A stretch of 64,000 bases of DNA. Origin: Sphingobacteriales bacterium (lineage in GTDB: Bacteria; Bacteroidota; Bacteroidia; Chitinophagales; UBA2359). A model generated the notes under the pieces. The model was not told the origin of the DNA and made no database searches. It worked only from the letters and a program-made list of their open reading frames with translations. The DNA is taken from positions 2,418,001-2,482,000 of the forward strand of contig CP064999.1 in the NCBI GenBank assembly GCA_016700115.1, given 5' to 3'. How positions within the stretch are numbered: the stretch's first letter is position 1; the number at the start of each line of letters is the position of its first letter. Of this stretch, positions 17,954 to 27,400 are shown piece by piece. The position numbers and the translations under genes are program-made.

Positions 17954-18802
17954 ATGCAAAAACGCAAAGTAGAAATTGTAGTAATTTCCGATACCCATTT
18001 AGGCACTTATGGCTGTCATGCCAAAGAACTATTGTTATATCTAAAAACTATCCAGCCTGAAATTCTGATATTGAATGGTGACATAATTGATGGATGGAAT
18101 TTTAGCAAAAGTTATTTTCCAAAAGAGCATTTTGCAGTCATTAAAAAAATCATGAAATTTTTAGCTTCCGGTACTAAGGTTTATTACCTGACTGGTAATC
18201 ACGATGAGTTTTTGAGACGGTTTTCGGGCTTTACCTTGGGCAATTTTTTTTTAACAGATAAAATGTTGCTCAGTTTAAACGGTCAAAAAACATGGATTTT
18301 TCATGGCGATGTTTTCGATACTTCAATTACTTGTGGAAAATGGCTTGCAAAGTTAGGGGGAAGCAGCTATGATTTATTGATTCGCTTAAACAAGACGATC
18401 AATAACTTTCTTGAATGGATGGGAAAGCCTCGAATGTCCTTATCAAAAAGGGTAAAAGACAGTGTTAAAAGAGCAGTTAAATATGTGAGTGATTTTGAGC
18501 AAATTGCCGCTGAAATCGCCATAGAAAAAAAGTATGATTTTGTTATTTGTGGGCATATTCACCATCCACAAATTCGGCATATCGTTACATCAAAAGGAAG
18601 TGTTCAATATTTAAACTCTGGCGACTGGATAGAAAATTTAAGTGCTTTGGAATATGACAAAGGCAAATGGACTCTTTACCATTATCCTCAAAACGAAACT
18701 ACCGAAGAATCAGATAAGCAATTTAATCAGCTTATTTTAGAATTGTACGAAACACCTGGTGTTTACGCCGATTCAGATTTTGTTCAGTTTAAACTAGGCT
18801 GA
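17954..18802 (+). CDS. LpxH-like metallophosphoesterase
   Basis: Calcineurin-like metallophosphoesterase of 282 residues, close to the UDP-2,3-diacylglucosamine pyrophosphatase (LpxH) group. Metal motifs: SDTHLG (about residue 11), GDIIDGW (about 42), GNHDEF (about 82), FHGDVFD (about 116) and GHIHHP (about 200). LpxH makes lipid X for lipid A, but Bacteroidota carry several paralogues of this type, so the substrate is open. Six bases separate it from a glycosyltransferase gene, so the two form an operon and probably act in envelope lipid or glycan metabolism. Confidence 0.85.
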   Translation: MQKRKVEIVVISDTHLGTYGCHAKELLLYLKTIQPEILILNGDIIDGWNFSKSYFPKEHFAVIKKIMKFLASGTKVYYLTGNHDEFLRRFSGFTLGNFFLTDKMLLSLNGQKTWIFHGDVFDTSITCGKWLAKLGGSSYDLLIRLNKTINNFLEWMGKPRMSLSKRVKDSVKRAVKYVSDFEQIAAEIAIEKKYDFVICGHIHHPQIRHIVTSKGSVQYLNSGDWIENLSALEYDKGKWTLYHYPQNETTEESDKQFNQLILELYETPGVYADSDFVQFKLG

Positions 18803-18808
18803 GAGATA

Positions 18809-19789
18809 ATGAAGATATTATATGCCGTACAGGCTACAGGCAATGGTCATATCAGCCGAGCTATAGAAATTATACCACACTTACAGCAGTATGGTCAAGT
18901 AGATGTTTTTATGAGTGGTACTCAGGCAAGCCTTTATCTGCCTTTTGAGGTATGTTACAAAAAGTATGGGCTTAGTTTTTGTGCCGGAAAGAAAGGGGGA
19001 ATTGATTGGTTTAGTACTTTTAAAAAGATAAAACCGTTGCAATTACTGCTCGATATCTGGAAATGCAGGCTTCATCAGTACGATTTGATTATTAACGATT
19101 TCGAACCTGTAACAGCATGGTCTTGTAAAATGCGAAGATTGCCATGTATAGCAATGAGTCATCAGGCTGCTTTCATGTCTGACAAAACTCCCCGTCCATC
19201 AAAAATCGAAAAAGCACCAGAATGGTTGATGCGAAACTATGCTCCGGGCAGCAAATCAATCGGGTTTCACTTTAATAAGTATGATAATTTTATTTACACG
19301 CCTGTGATTCGTTCAGAAATTCGAAAGGCCTCTATTCAAAACAATGGGCATATTGCTGTTTACCTGCCAGCGTATCACCCTGCCATGCTAGTTCAACTGT
19401 TTAAAAATGTTCCGGCTGTTTTATGGAAAGTGTTTACCAAAAATTTACCTCGACCTGTAACCGAAGACAATGTTAAACTTTGTCCTATTGATAATGCTCA
19501 TTGGGTAGAAGCTGTTGCTACCTCAGAAGCAGTATTAATGGGAGCGGGGTTTGAAGGACCTGCCGAAGCCTTGTATCTTGGTAAAAAACTGATGGTTATT
19601 CCTATGAACAATCAATATGAACAGCAATGCAATGCAGAAGCACTAGCTTTAATGGGGGTGCGAACTTATAAAAAGATAGGTAAAAACTTTTCAGCCAAAT
19701 TAAACCATTGGCTTTTGAACGACCAACCTGTTTCGGTGAATTACCAAGACGATACGGCTACACTAATTGGTGAACTGGTAACAACATAA
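18809..19789 (+). CDS. GT-B (MurG/GT28-like) glycosyltransferase
   Basis: A 326-residue enzyme with the two-domain GT-B layout. The N-terminal Rossmann half has the glycine/His motif VQATGNGHISRAIEI (about 6-20), and the C-terminal half has the donor-binding segment GAGFEGPAEALYLGKKLMVIP with QYEQQCNAEAL (about 246-275). This pattern is typical of GT28/MurG-like enzymes that add a sugar from an NDP-donor to a lipid or polymer. Directly downstream of and probably co-transcribed with the LpxH-like gene. The acceptor is unknown. Confidence 0.82.
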   Translation: MKILYAVQATGNGHISRAIEIIPHLQQYGQVDVFMSGTQASLYLPFEVCYKKYGLSFCAGKKGGIDWFSTFKKIKPLQLLLDIWKCRLHQYDLIINDFEPVTAWSCKMRRLPCIAMSHQAAFMSDKTPRPSKIEKAPEWLMRNYAPGSKSIGFHFNKYDNFIYTPVIRSEIRKASIQNNGHIAVYLPAYHPAMLVQLFKNVPAVLWKVFTKNLPRPVTEDNVKLCPIDNAHWVEAVATSEAVLMGAGFEGPAEALYLGKKLMVIPMNNQYEQQCNAEALALMGVRTYKKIGKNFSAKLNHWLLNDQPVSVNYQDDTATLIGELVTT

Positions 19790-19957
19790 AGTACATTCTG
19801 AAAACCGAATGACGTGATTAAAAAAAAATCGGGAAAACACTTTACAACAGTTTCTGTTTTTTAAAATCTAAAATCATCGGCTTTTCCGCTGTTTAAAATT
19901 AATATTGCCGGTCAACCGTAATGCATTATTAAGATTAAACCTTTGTCAAGGTGGAAT

Positions 19958-20443
19958 CTAACCTATCAGTTTTTTGTGCCAACTTTGGTGTAAAGGGACT
20001 TCCCATTCGGTTTCCAACCCCGACTTAGTAGAAATTAAATTGTTAAAAACTGGAGTGTTATCTGTTACTATTCCTTGGGCGAGCAGGGCTTCAAAAGCAT
20101 GGCGGGGGGCGGTTGCAATTTGCCCGTTTTCATTTCGGTAGGCTATTGTGAGCCGGTCGAACAGGTTGAGTTGGTAGGTGTGTTCTATTTGCTTCAACAT
20201 TCGGGTAGAAGCATCTATCGAACATCCTCCTGCAGATAAAGCCTCCTCGTCCACCATCAATACAATAAACTGACGGTGCAAAATGCCTGCCCATGATTTT
20301 AACAATTTTCCATGCCTTACCCACTGCGTAGCGAACTCTTCTAAAAGTTGGTTTACTACGGGGATTTCTTCGGAGGTAAATGGGCGACTGCTTTGGTAAA
20401 TCCAAGTGCGCGCACTTGGAGGCATGTTTTCGTATCCGGTCAT
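19958..20443 (-). CDS. conserved Bacteroidota protein of unknown function (often misnamed ABC transporter ATPase)
   Basis: A 161-residue soluble protein with the family pattern RTWIYQSSRPFT near the N terminus, HRQFIVLMVDE in the middle, GCSIDASTRM (a conserved Cys), NLFDRL and the C-terminal FNNLISTK...WEVPLHQSWHKKL. I recognise this as a family common in Bacteroidota that databases often label ABC transporter ATPase, but there is no Walker A, signature or Walker B motif, so that name is not supported. A heptamer repeat (TTCACTTTTCACTT) lies right before the start codon. Confidence 0.75.
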   Translation of the reverse strand: MTGYENMPPSARTWIYQSSRPFTSEEIPVVNQLLEEFATQWVRHGKLLKSWAGILHRQFIVLMVDEEALSAGGCSIDASTRMLKQIEHTYQLNLFDRLTIAYRNENGQIATAPRHAFEALLAQGIVTDNTPVFNNLISTKSGLETEWEVPLHQSWHKKLIG

Positions 20444-20466
20444 TTTTAAAGTGAAAAGTGAATAAA
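20444..20466. repeat. 7-nt-phased repeat before start codon
   Basis: On the minus strand the leader reads TTCACTTTTCACTTTAAAAA directly before ATG 20443, two units of a TTTTCAC heptamer. The same element precedes the genes starting at 21402 (minus) and 31027 (plus). Confidence 0.6.
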
Positions 20467-20604
20467 TTACGTTAACTACACTTTGATAAGAACAGTTTAA
20501 GAGGTGTTGATGTGATAATGATGAATGGTTAGTTTAAGCCTTTATAAAATAATGAAGAGATTCATGAATTAGTTCGTTATCTTACGTATAAAGTCTTAAC
20601 CCTT

Positions 20605-21402
20605 TTAAAATAAATCTGCTGCTTTAGCGATGATTTCTGCGATATCTAATACCTGAACCTCGTCTTGTTTGTCGTTATACTTTACCCCATCTGTCAGCAT
20701 CGTATTGCAAAACGGACATGCAGCAGCAACAACAGTAGCTTTGCTTTCCAAAACATCGGCGGTGCGCTCCATATTGACGTGTTTGTTTCCGGGTTCGTCT
20801 TCTTTAAACATTTGAGCACCTCCTGCACCACAACAAAGCCCTCTTGATTTGCAGCGTTTCATTTCAACCAACTCTGCATCCAATGCTTCCAATACTTTTC
20901 GGGGAGCTTCGTAAATTCCATTTGCTCTTCCGAGGTAACATGAATCGTGATACGTAATTCGTTTTCCTTTAAAACTTCCCCCTTCTTTGAGTTTGATTTT
21001 ACCTGTATCTATCAATTGCTGAAGGAGTTGTGTGTGGTGAATAACTTCATAATGTCCGCCTAACTCAGGATATTCGTTTTTGAGGGTGTTAAAACAATGA
21101 GGGCAGGCGGTTACGATTTTGGTGATTTCATATTGATTCAGGGTAGCAATATTGGTTAAAGCCTGCATTTGAAACAAAAATTCGTTTCCTGCACGTCTTG
21201 CAGGATCACCGGTACAGACTTCTTCCATTCCCAAAACGGCAAATTTTACGCCGGTATGGTGTAAAATCCGGGCAAAAGCCTTTGTGATACTTTGAGCACG
21301 TTGGTCAAAACTGCCTGAGCAGCCAACCCAAAATAAATATTCCGGTTTTTCACCCCGTGCAACAAGGTCTGACATCAAAGGCACTTGAAATGGTTGAGAC
21401 AT
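20605..21402 (-). CDS. CCG-domain Fe-S oxidoreductase subunit (HdrB/GlpC/LutA-like)
   Basis: A 265-residue cytosolic protein with two cysteine-rich CCG-type domains: CSGSFDQRA...CPHCFNT in the first half and SCYLGRANG...CCGAGGAQMF...CPFCNTML in the second. Such subunits hold an unusual Fe-S cluster and pass electrons between a soluble donor and a membrane partner. The next gene upstream on the same strand encodes a NarI-like membrane protein with two 4Fe-4S clusters, and together they look like a membrane-bound quinone-linked oxidoreductase (inference). The electron donor is not evident. Confidence 0.88.
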   Translation of the reverse strand: MSQPFQVPLMSDLVARGEKPEYLFWVGCSGSFDQRAQSITKAFARILHHTGVKFAVLGMEEVCTGDPARRAGNEFLFQMQALTNIATLNQYEITKIVTACPHCFNTLKNEYPELGGHYEVIHHTQLLQQLIDTGKIKLKEGGSFKGKRITYHDSCYLGRANGIYEAPRKVLEALDAELVEMKRCKSRGLCCGAGGAQMFKEDEPGNKHVNMERTADVLESKATVVAAACPFCNTMLTDGVKYNDKQDEVQVLDIAEIIAKAADLF

Positions 21403-21573
21403 TTTTTAGTGAATTGTGAAAAGTGAAAAGTGTATATTGATTAATTTGTGATGATTTGTTCTCATAGACGCGAAGTCGCAAAGGTTTTTGCTGTTTCTTG
21501 CCAATTGCATTTTGCCTATTGCATTTTGCCTATTGCATTTTGCCTATTGTCTTTAGTCTTACGTCTTTTGACT
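21403..21573. repeat. heptamer-phased intergenic repeat tract
   Basis: The space between the two Fe-S genes holds three patches of 7-nt-phased sequence. On the minus strand these are TTTTCAC-type units right before ATG 21402, a TTTGCGACTTCGCGTC patch at about 21464-21488, and AAGACNA/TAGGCAA/AATGCAA units from 21573 to 21498. The last patch runs into the final codons of the 21559-22869 gene (ELSQKT and stop). Consensus of the last patch on the minus strand is roughly AAGRCAA. Confidence 0.7.
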
Positions 21574-22869
21574 TAATTCATCTATCCAGTTCAAACGATG
21601 ATCTGCTGGAAGTTGCCATACTGCTCCGTTTGATTCTACGCTTGAAAACATTTTATTCCATTCGTCTGGTGAATTGGATTCTTCGAGTATTAAATAACGG
21701 CGTAATTCGAGGATAATGTTGAGTGGATTAATACTAACCGGACATTCTTCGACACAGGCATTGCAAGTGGTACAGGCCCTGAGTTCTTCGGCACTGATGT
21801 AATCGTGGAGCAAAGATTTACCATCGTCAAAGTCTGCACCGTTATGTTTTTTTGAATCGGCTATTTCTTCTAGACGGTCACGGGTATCCATCATGATTTT
21901 TCTGGGGGAAAGCAGTTTGCCGGTTAAATTTGCCGGACAAGCAGCCGTACATCTTCCACATTCAGTACACGAATATGCGTCTAACAGGCTTTTCCACGTC
22001 AGATCGTACACATCCTTGGCACCGAAACGCTCAGCTTCTGCAGGTGGTGCTTCGGTCATTTCTTCAGGATTAAGCATGAACTTAATTTCCTGAGTAATTC
22101 TCGGCATGTTACTCATTTCCCCTTTTGTATTGCTTAAATCGGCAAAATAGGCATTGGGGAAGGCCAATACTATATGAAGATGCTTGGAGTAGGGGAGGTA
22201 TAGCAGAAATCCGAATACTGTCAAAATATGCAACCACCAACCAAAACGCTCGATAATGTGAAGGGTGCTCTCAGAAAGTCCTGCAAACAAAGGCATCAAC
22301 CATCTGCTTACAACAAAGCCGTATTCCCCCTGATGCAACTGCATATCAGCTGTATTCATGCTAAATATGCCGGTTATTAAAATGATTTCACCAATAAGTA
22401 TAAGATTGGCATCTTTCATGGGCCATCCCGTAAGTTCTTTCATGTTGAATCGCGGCAATTTTAAAAGGTTGCGTCGTGACAAAAAAGCAACTGTCGCAAT
22501 AAATGCAAGCACTGAAAGAATTTCTATAAAGCTGATAATAAAGGTGTAAAAGCTACCAAGACCCGGATAAAAAAAACGATGTACCCCAAAAACACCGTCA
22601 ATAATTATTTCTATCAGTTCAATCTGAGTAATTACAAAAGCAACATACACACAAAGATGGAGCAAGGCAGGAGTCAGGTTGCGGAACATTTTCTTTTGAC
22701 CAAAGGCCAGCAAAAGCATATTTTTAAAACGTTCTGCCGGCTTGTCGGTTCTGTTCAGGGGTTTTCCTTTTCTGATGTTTTGGTATATATGCCTTGCTTT
22801 TTTAGCGACAAAGTAAGCAATAGTGCCGAGTATGGCAATAAAGACAAGCTGTTGTAAAATGTGAAGCAT
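21559..22869 (-). CDS. membrane-bound 4Fe-4S oxidoreductase subunit (NarI/HdrE-like plus ferredoxin domain)
   Basis: A 436-residue protein. The first 250 residues contain about five or six transmembrane helices of the nitrate-reductase-gamma/HdrE type, likely binding haem b, and the C-terminal half has two [4Fe-4S] motifs: CTECGRCTAACP near residue 297 and CTTCNACVEECP near 366. It probably transfers electrons between the CCG-domain partner encoded just downstream and the menaquinone pool. The C-terminal codons lie within a heptamer repeat tract, so the very end of the protein may be repeat-derived. Confidence 0.88.
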   Translation of the reverse strand: MLHILQQLVFIAILGTIAYFVAKKARHIYQNIRKGKPLNRTDKPAERFKNMLLLAFGQKKMFRNLTPALLHLCVYVAFVITQIELIEIIIDGVFGVHRFFYPGLGSFYTFIISFIEILSVLAFIATVAFLSRRNLLKLPRFNMKELTGWPMKDANLILIGEIILITGIFSMNTADMQLHQGEYGFVVSRWLMPLFAGLSESTLHIIERFGWWLHILTVFGFLLYLPYSKHLHIVLAFPNAYFADLSNTKGEMSNMPRITQEIKFMLNPEEMTEAPPAEAERFGAKDVYDLTWKSLLDAYSCTECGRCTAACPANLTGKLLSPRKIMMDTRDRLEEIADSKKHNGADFDDGKSLLHDYISAEELRACTTCNACVEECPVSINPLNIILELRRYLILEESNSPDEWNKMFSSVESNGAVWQLPADHRLNWIDELSQKT

Positions 22870-23027
22870 GGTAGCAAAAAATTATCCTAAACATATCCGG
22901 CTGTTACAATACAAAGAAGTCAGCCATTTAGTGTTGGGGTAAAAACTTGTGGTTTATTATATCTGTGGCAAATATAAGCAAATTTATGTAGGATGGTTAT
23001 TTGGGCGAATTTCGCGAAGTAGTATTC

Positions 23028-23741
23028 TTAAGACAAAACCAAAGTTTTCACGATTGTTTGAGGAGTAACCAAATTTTGGAAATACCAGTCAAACGCAGTG
23101 AGTGTTTTCTGTATTGAGGCTATACTAACGGTTTTCACCATATTAAACCGGTTCATCACCAATCCATTATGCGGGTCATTGCTTCCGGCATTTGAATGAA
23201 ACTGGAAGATAGATTCACGGGAGAAGGTTTGTTGAGTATGGAGCCATTCGTCAAACCACTGTTGTCTGTGTATTCTGGCTTCGGTAGTATAAAGCGCTGC
23301 GGAAGACCATATATAAGGAAGGTCAGTTTTCAGTGGTTTGATATATTGGGTTTCTCCGTCCCAACGATATTCCAGTAGATTTCCTTTATCGAATATAATC
23401 ATAGTAAAAGGCTCGATTCCGTCAAAGTCATACCCTTGAAAAAATTGTTGAGCACCCGGGTAATCAAAAAAATCAAGTGCCATTAACCCTCTGCTTCGCT
23501 TGTAATAAGATTTTCGTTCGTGACGTTCAAAAGCACCGTTTAAAACTGTAACCAGCCTGTTATCGTTTGAGGTGGCAAGCCATGTTCCGCCGGCTTTGGG
23601 TTCTTTGGGAAATAAAAGATGGACTCCATTTCCGTTTTGTAAATCTGAAAAATTATAAGCAGCTCTATCGGGTTGTTCATCCCGGTTAGAAGTAGCAATA
23701 AATTCATAGTTTCCAAGAGGCAGAAAGGTAAATGTACACAT
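23028..23741 (-). CDS. NRDE/TANGO2 family protein
   Basis: A 237-residue protein of the TANGO2 (NRDE) family, recognised by the N-terminal Cys MCTFTF, the signature TSNRDEQPDR (residues about 17-26), GGTWLATS (about 52-59) and a C-terminal core. The N-terminal Met-Cys fits the Ntn-hydrolase-like start seen in the family. TANGO2 is linked to haem and lipid handling in eukaryotes; the bacterial role is unknown. Monocistronic by spacing. Confidence 0.9.
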   Translation of the reverse strand: MCTFTFLPLGNYEFIATSNRDEQPDRAAYNFSDLQNGNGVHLLFPKEPKAGGTWLATSNDNRLVTVLNGAFERHERKSYYKRSRGLMALDFFDYPGAQQFFQGYDFDGIEPFTMIIFDKGNLLEYRWDGETQYIKPLKTDLPYIWSSAALYTTEARIHRQQWFDEWLHTQQTFSRESIFQFHSNAGSNDPHNGLVMNRFNMVKTVSIASIQKTLTAFDWYFQNLVTPQTIVKTLVLS

Positions 23742-23825
23742 GAGTTCTTTACTCGTATTTTATCAGAAATAGTTGTTTCTTTTATCCTACATCAGGAAAC
23801 AGATTAATTCCCCCAGTTTTGTTAT

Positions 23826-24221
23826 TTAAAAATCAGTGTTGAAATCATCCAACTGACGACGTTCTTTTTTGGTCGGCCTGCCCTCGCCTTTTTTGCGTTG
23901 AGCCATTTTCGGATAATGGAATATAGCCTCCTCAAAATCGTTTTTGGGGTCTTGTGGCGGGGTCAAATCTGTATAACAAGTGGCTGCCAAAGGAGCACCT
24001 ACTCTTTTTTCGATCAAAGCTTCCACTTTAAGTATTTTTTTCTCTCCTTCCTTTTGCACGGTCAGTGTTTCACCAATCTTAAGCATATAAGCAGCTTTGA
24101 CACTGTTTCCTTCTATTTTTACCTTTCCAGCATGACAGGCATCTGTCGCTAAGGTGCGGGTTTTAAAAATGCGAACTGCCCAAAGCCATTTGTCAATTCT
24201 GATTTTTACCAATTCGGACAT
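23826..24221 (-). CDS. S4-domain RNA-binding protein, Hsp15-like
   Basis: A 131-residue protein beginning with an S4 domain (VKIRIDKWLWAVRIFKTRTL, residues about 5-24; AGKVKIEGNSVKAA) and ending in a basic tail (MAQRKKGEGRPTKKERRQLDDF). This matches Hsp15 (HslR), which binds 50S subunits carrying stalled nascent chains. The frame is open to ATG 24287, but the extra 22 residues are not typical; ATG 24221 gives the usual start. Confidence 0.9.
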   Translation of the reverse strand: MSELVKIRIDKWLWAVRIFKTRTLATDACHAGKVKIEGNSVKAAYMLKIGETLTVQKEGEKKILKVEALIEKRVGAPLAATCYTDLTPPQDPKNDFEEAIFHYPKMAQRKKGEGRPTKKERRQLDDFNTDF

Positions 24222-24443
24222 ATTGAAATGCTTTATTGAAAAAAAATTCGGAGTATTCCATTTTAAAAAAAACCTAAATTTCATCAAACTGTTGAAAATT
24301 AAGCTACTAAAAAACGGGATTAATATACATACCTCAATCCGAACTTATAAACCGGTTTCAAGTACATTCTGAAGAACAAAATTACATTTTTACTTTAATC
24401 CGGAGGCTTTTTATAATTTTACCCTTAATTAAGTAAATTCAAT

Positions 24444-27400
24444 ATGATCAGGCATCTTGCAAGTTATTTAGTGTTGTATATATCCCTTTGTTTCACTACA
24501 ACCTCTTTATCAGCACAAAGCAAAACCGAAGTAAAAAAAAGTTTTGAGCCTTATCCGGTTTACAAAGCCATGATGGCTGACAATTCGATTAACTTTTATA
24601 CGGTCTGTGATTCTGCCGAGGCTTATTTCCAAAGGATAGATGTTTCGATTAAAGGCTCGGGCTATAAGCAGTATTTAAGGTGGAAAGATGAAAACGAAGC
24701 AAAATATGCCCCATCCGGCAACAGGATGGTAGATCATTTTATGCCATGGAAAGAATACCTGCGAATAAAAAGTGAAGGACAAGTTCAAAAACAAGCTCAG
24801 GACAACCCGACAGATAATTGGCAGAATTTAGGGCCGGATACCATTGGACAAATCACCGGGCATTATGCGGCGGGGCTTGGCAGGGTCGAATTTGTAGAAG
24901 TCAACAGATCCAACCAACAACAAATCTACATGGGATCAAGAAGTGGTGGGTTATGGCGCACCGATAATGGAGGAGCATCGTGGGAACATCACACCGACTT
25001 TCTCCCTGCTTCCGGTGTAAATGCCATTGCAGCCTCTCCTGCCCATTTTGATTCGGTCTTAATCAACGTGAGAATGGCGGGCAATGGCTATTCTTTTGGT
25101 ATATACCGTTCGACAGACGGAGGCGTAAACTTTACCGAAACTGCTTTTAATCCTGCCAACCTGGGATTTGGAGGTTTAGGCAGCAATTTTAGAATCAATG
25201 TTATAAAATATCACCCGACTATACCAAATCTCGTTTTTGTCGGCACCAACAAGGGTATTTTTCGCTCAACCAACAATTTGACAACCTGGGTACAGAGCAA
25301 TAACTCGTGGGATGTTCAGGACATTGAGTTTCACCCGACTGATAACAATATAGTCTATCTGCATGAAAATTATTATTGGGGGAGTAATAGAAATAAAATA
25401 ATGAAATCCACCAATCAGGGTGTGAATTTTAGCCCGCTAACTGATTTGCCGGGTAATGACAATGCCGAAATCAATATTTCAGTTTCGCCTGTTTGCCCCA
25501 ATTGTGTGTTCGCAGTTTCAGACAACGGTATCTGGAAATCTTATAATACAGGCTCCTCGTTTTTGACCTTTTTAAATCCCACACCTTCGGGGATTAGTTT
25601 ATGGTACGGAGTTCCGAATGATCTGGATACGAATATCATAGTTGCCGGATATGTGGATTTATTCAGGAGTGTCAACAGCGGTGCAACCTTTGCGCAGGCA
25701 ACCTGGTGGTCTTTGGGAAGTTCGCAACATGGCGGAGGTGGTAATCAGCAGGCATACAACAACAGCAATGTGTATGTACATGCAGACTGCAATTACCTGA
25801 CCTGTATGAACGGTGTGTTTTATGCTTGTACAGATGGATTTCTTTGCAAATCAACCGACAATGGGCTAACCTGGCAAAAGTTGAGTCTTACGACCGGAAT
25901 CAGGGAAAACTATAATTTAGGCATGTCGCAATCTAATTCTAACAGAACCATTTGTGGGTCTCAGGACAACGGCACGAGCATCCTGACCGAAAACGGATGG
26001 ATAGAATATACCGGTGCTGACGGTATGGAGGGCATCATTCATACTTTGAACGACAACTGGATGATTGGCAGTTGGCAATACGGCTCGAGGCGAAGAACTT
26101 TTGACGGCGGGCTGACCAATCATGGTTGTACCCCTCCCGGTCAGGATGGCAATTGGATAGCCCCCATGTTTTATGATCCGAACCATCAAATGACCCTGTA
26201 TTCGTTGGGAACGCTGGTTCACAAAAGTTTGGATTTCGGAAACAATTGGGTTGATTTAGGAACTCCGGCCGGCTTTGGCGGTGAAACAATTCAGTTTGCA
26301 GCCATTGCAGAAAACAACAGCAATATAATAGTGGCAACAAGGAGTGAAAAAATAGAACTCTCTACCGACGGAGGCGCAACCTTTAGTTCAATAAAAAATG
26401 GGTTGCCCAATCATAGTATTACCGATGTGGTTTTTGACCCCCAAAACGATGCCACAATGATTGTAACTTATGCCAATTATGAAGCAAACAATCAAAAGGT
26501 TTATATCACCTACAACTCAGGCACAACCTGGCAAAATATAACCTACAACCTCGGTAATATGCCTGTCCGGTGTGCTGTAATTGACCATACGCCTCAAAGG
26601 AATATTTACCTCGGTGCAGAAAATGGTTTATTTGTCAAACCCATGAATGCCACCACCTGGGAATTGTATAACCCCGGACTGCCCAATGTTACCATCAGAG
26701 AAATGGATATCAACTATGGTTCAAATACCATTCATGCCGCCACCTGGGGACGCGGTCTTTGGGAGTACAAACTCAAAGACAGAAATGAGTATCCGTCAAT
26801 TACTCATACTGCTATAACCTCCGTTCCTACCCTGTACCAACCAAGAGCAGAAGTTGAACAATGGGTTACCTCTCAAATTGAATACAACGGCGAACTGACG
26901 GATGTGTTTGTGAAATGGTCGGTCAATTCTCCAGACTTTTCCAATACTATTCCGATGAGCCATTTGACAGGAAATTACTGGAAAACCGACTCTTCTTTTC
27001 CGGAATATCCCGCCGGAACAAATCTGTATTTTAAAGTCTTTGCCGTAGGTGAAAATGCGGACACTACGGAAACTTATAAATTTATGTATGAACTGAAGCC
27101 CCACGAATATTGTGCGGCAAGTGGTGAAAGCGAAAACGGCAATTTGTATATCAACAATTTTTATTGCGCCAATCTTTCCAATACCTCTACCGGGAATAAT
27201 GCCTATACTTATTATCCGAATACACCTATTGTCATGTACAAGGATTCCACTTATACAGTCTCTGCCAATTTTAATACAAGTTGGTCTTCCAATGATTTGA
27301 TTATTTGGGTGGACTACAATAACGACCTCGAATTTAACCAATCGGAACGGGTGGTTTTGGATTTGAATACAGGCAGCAATGGCAGTGGAAGTATTACCAT

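Noticed and set aside
19958..20443. ABC transporter ATPase, the usual database label of this family
   Set aside because: No Walker or signature motif is present; I list it as a conserved protein of unknown function.
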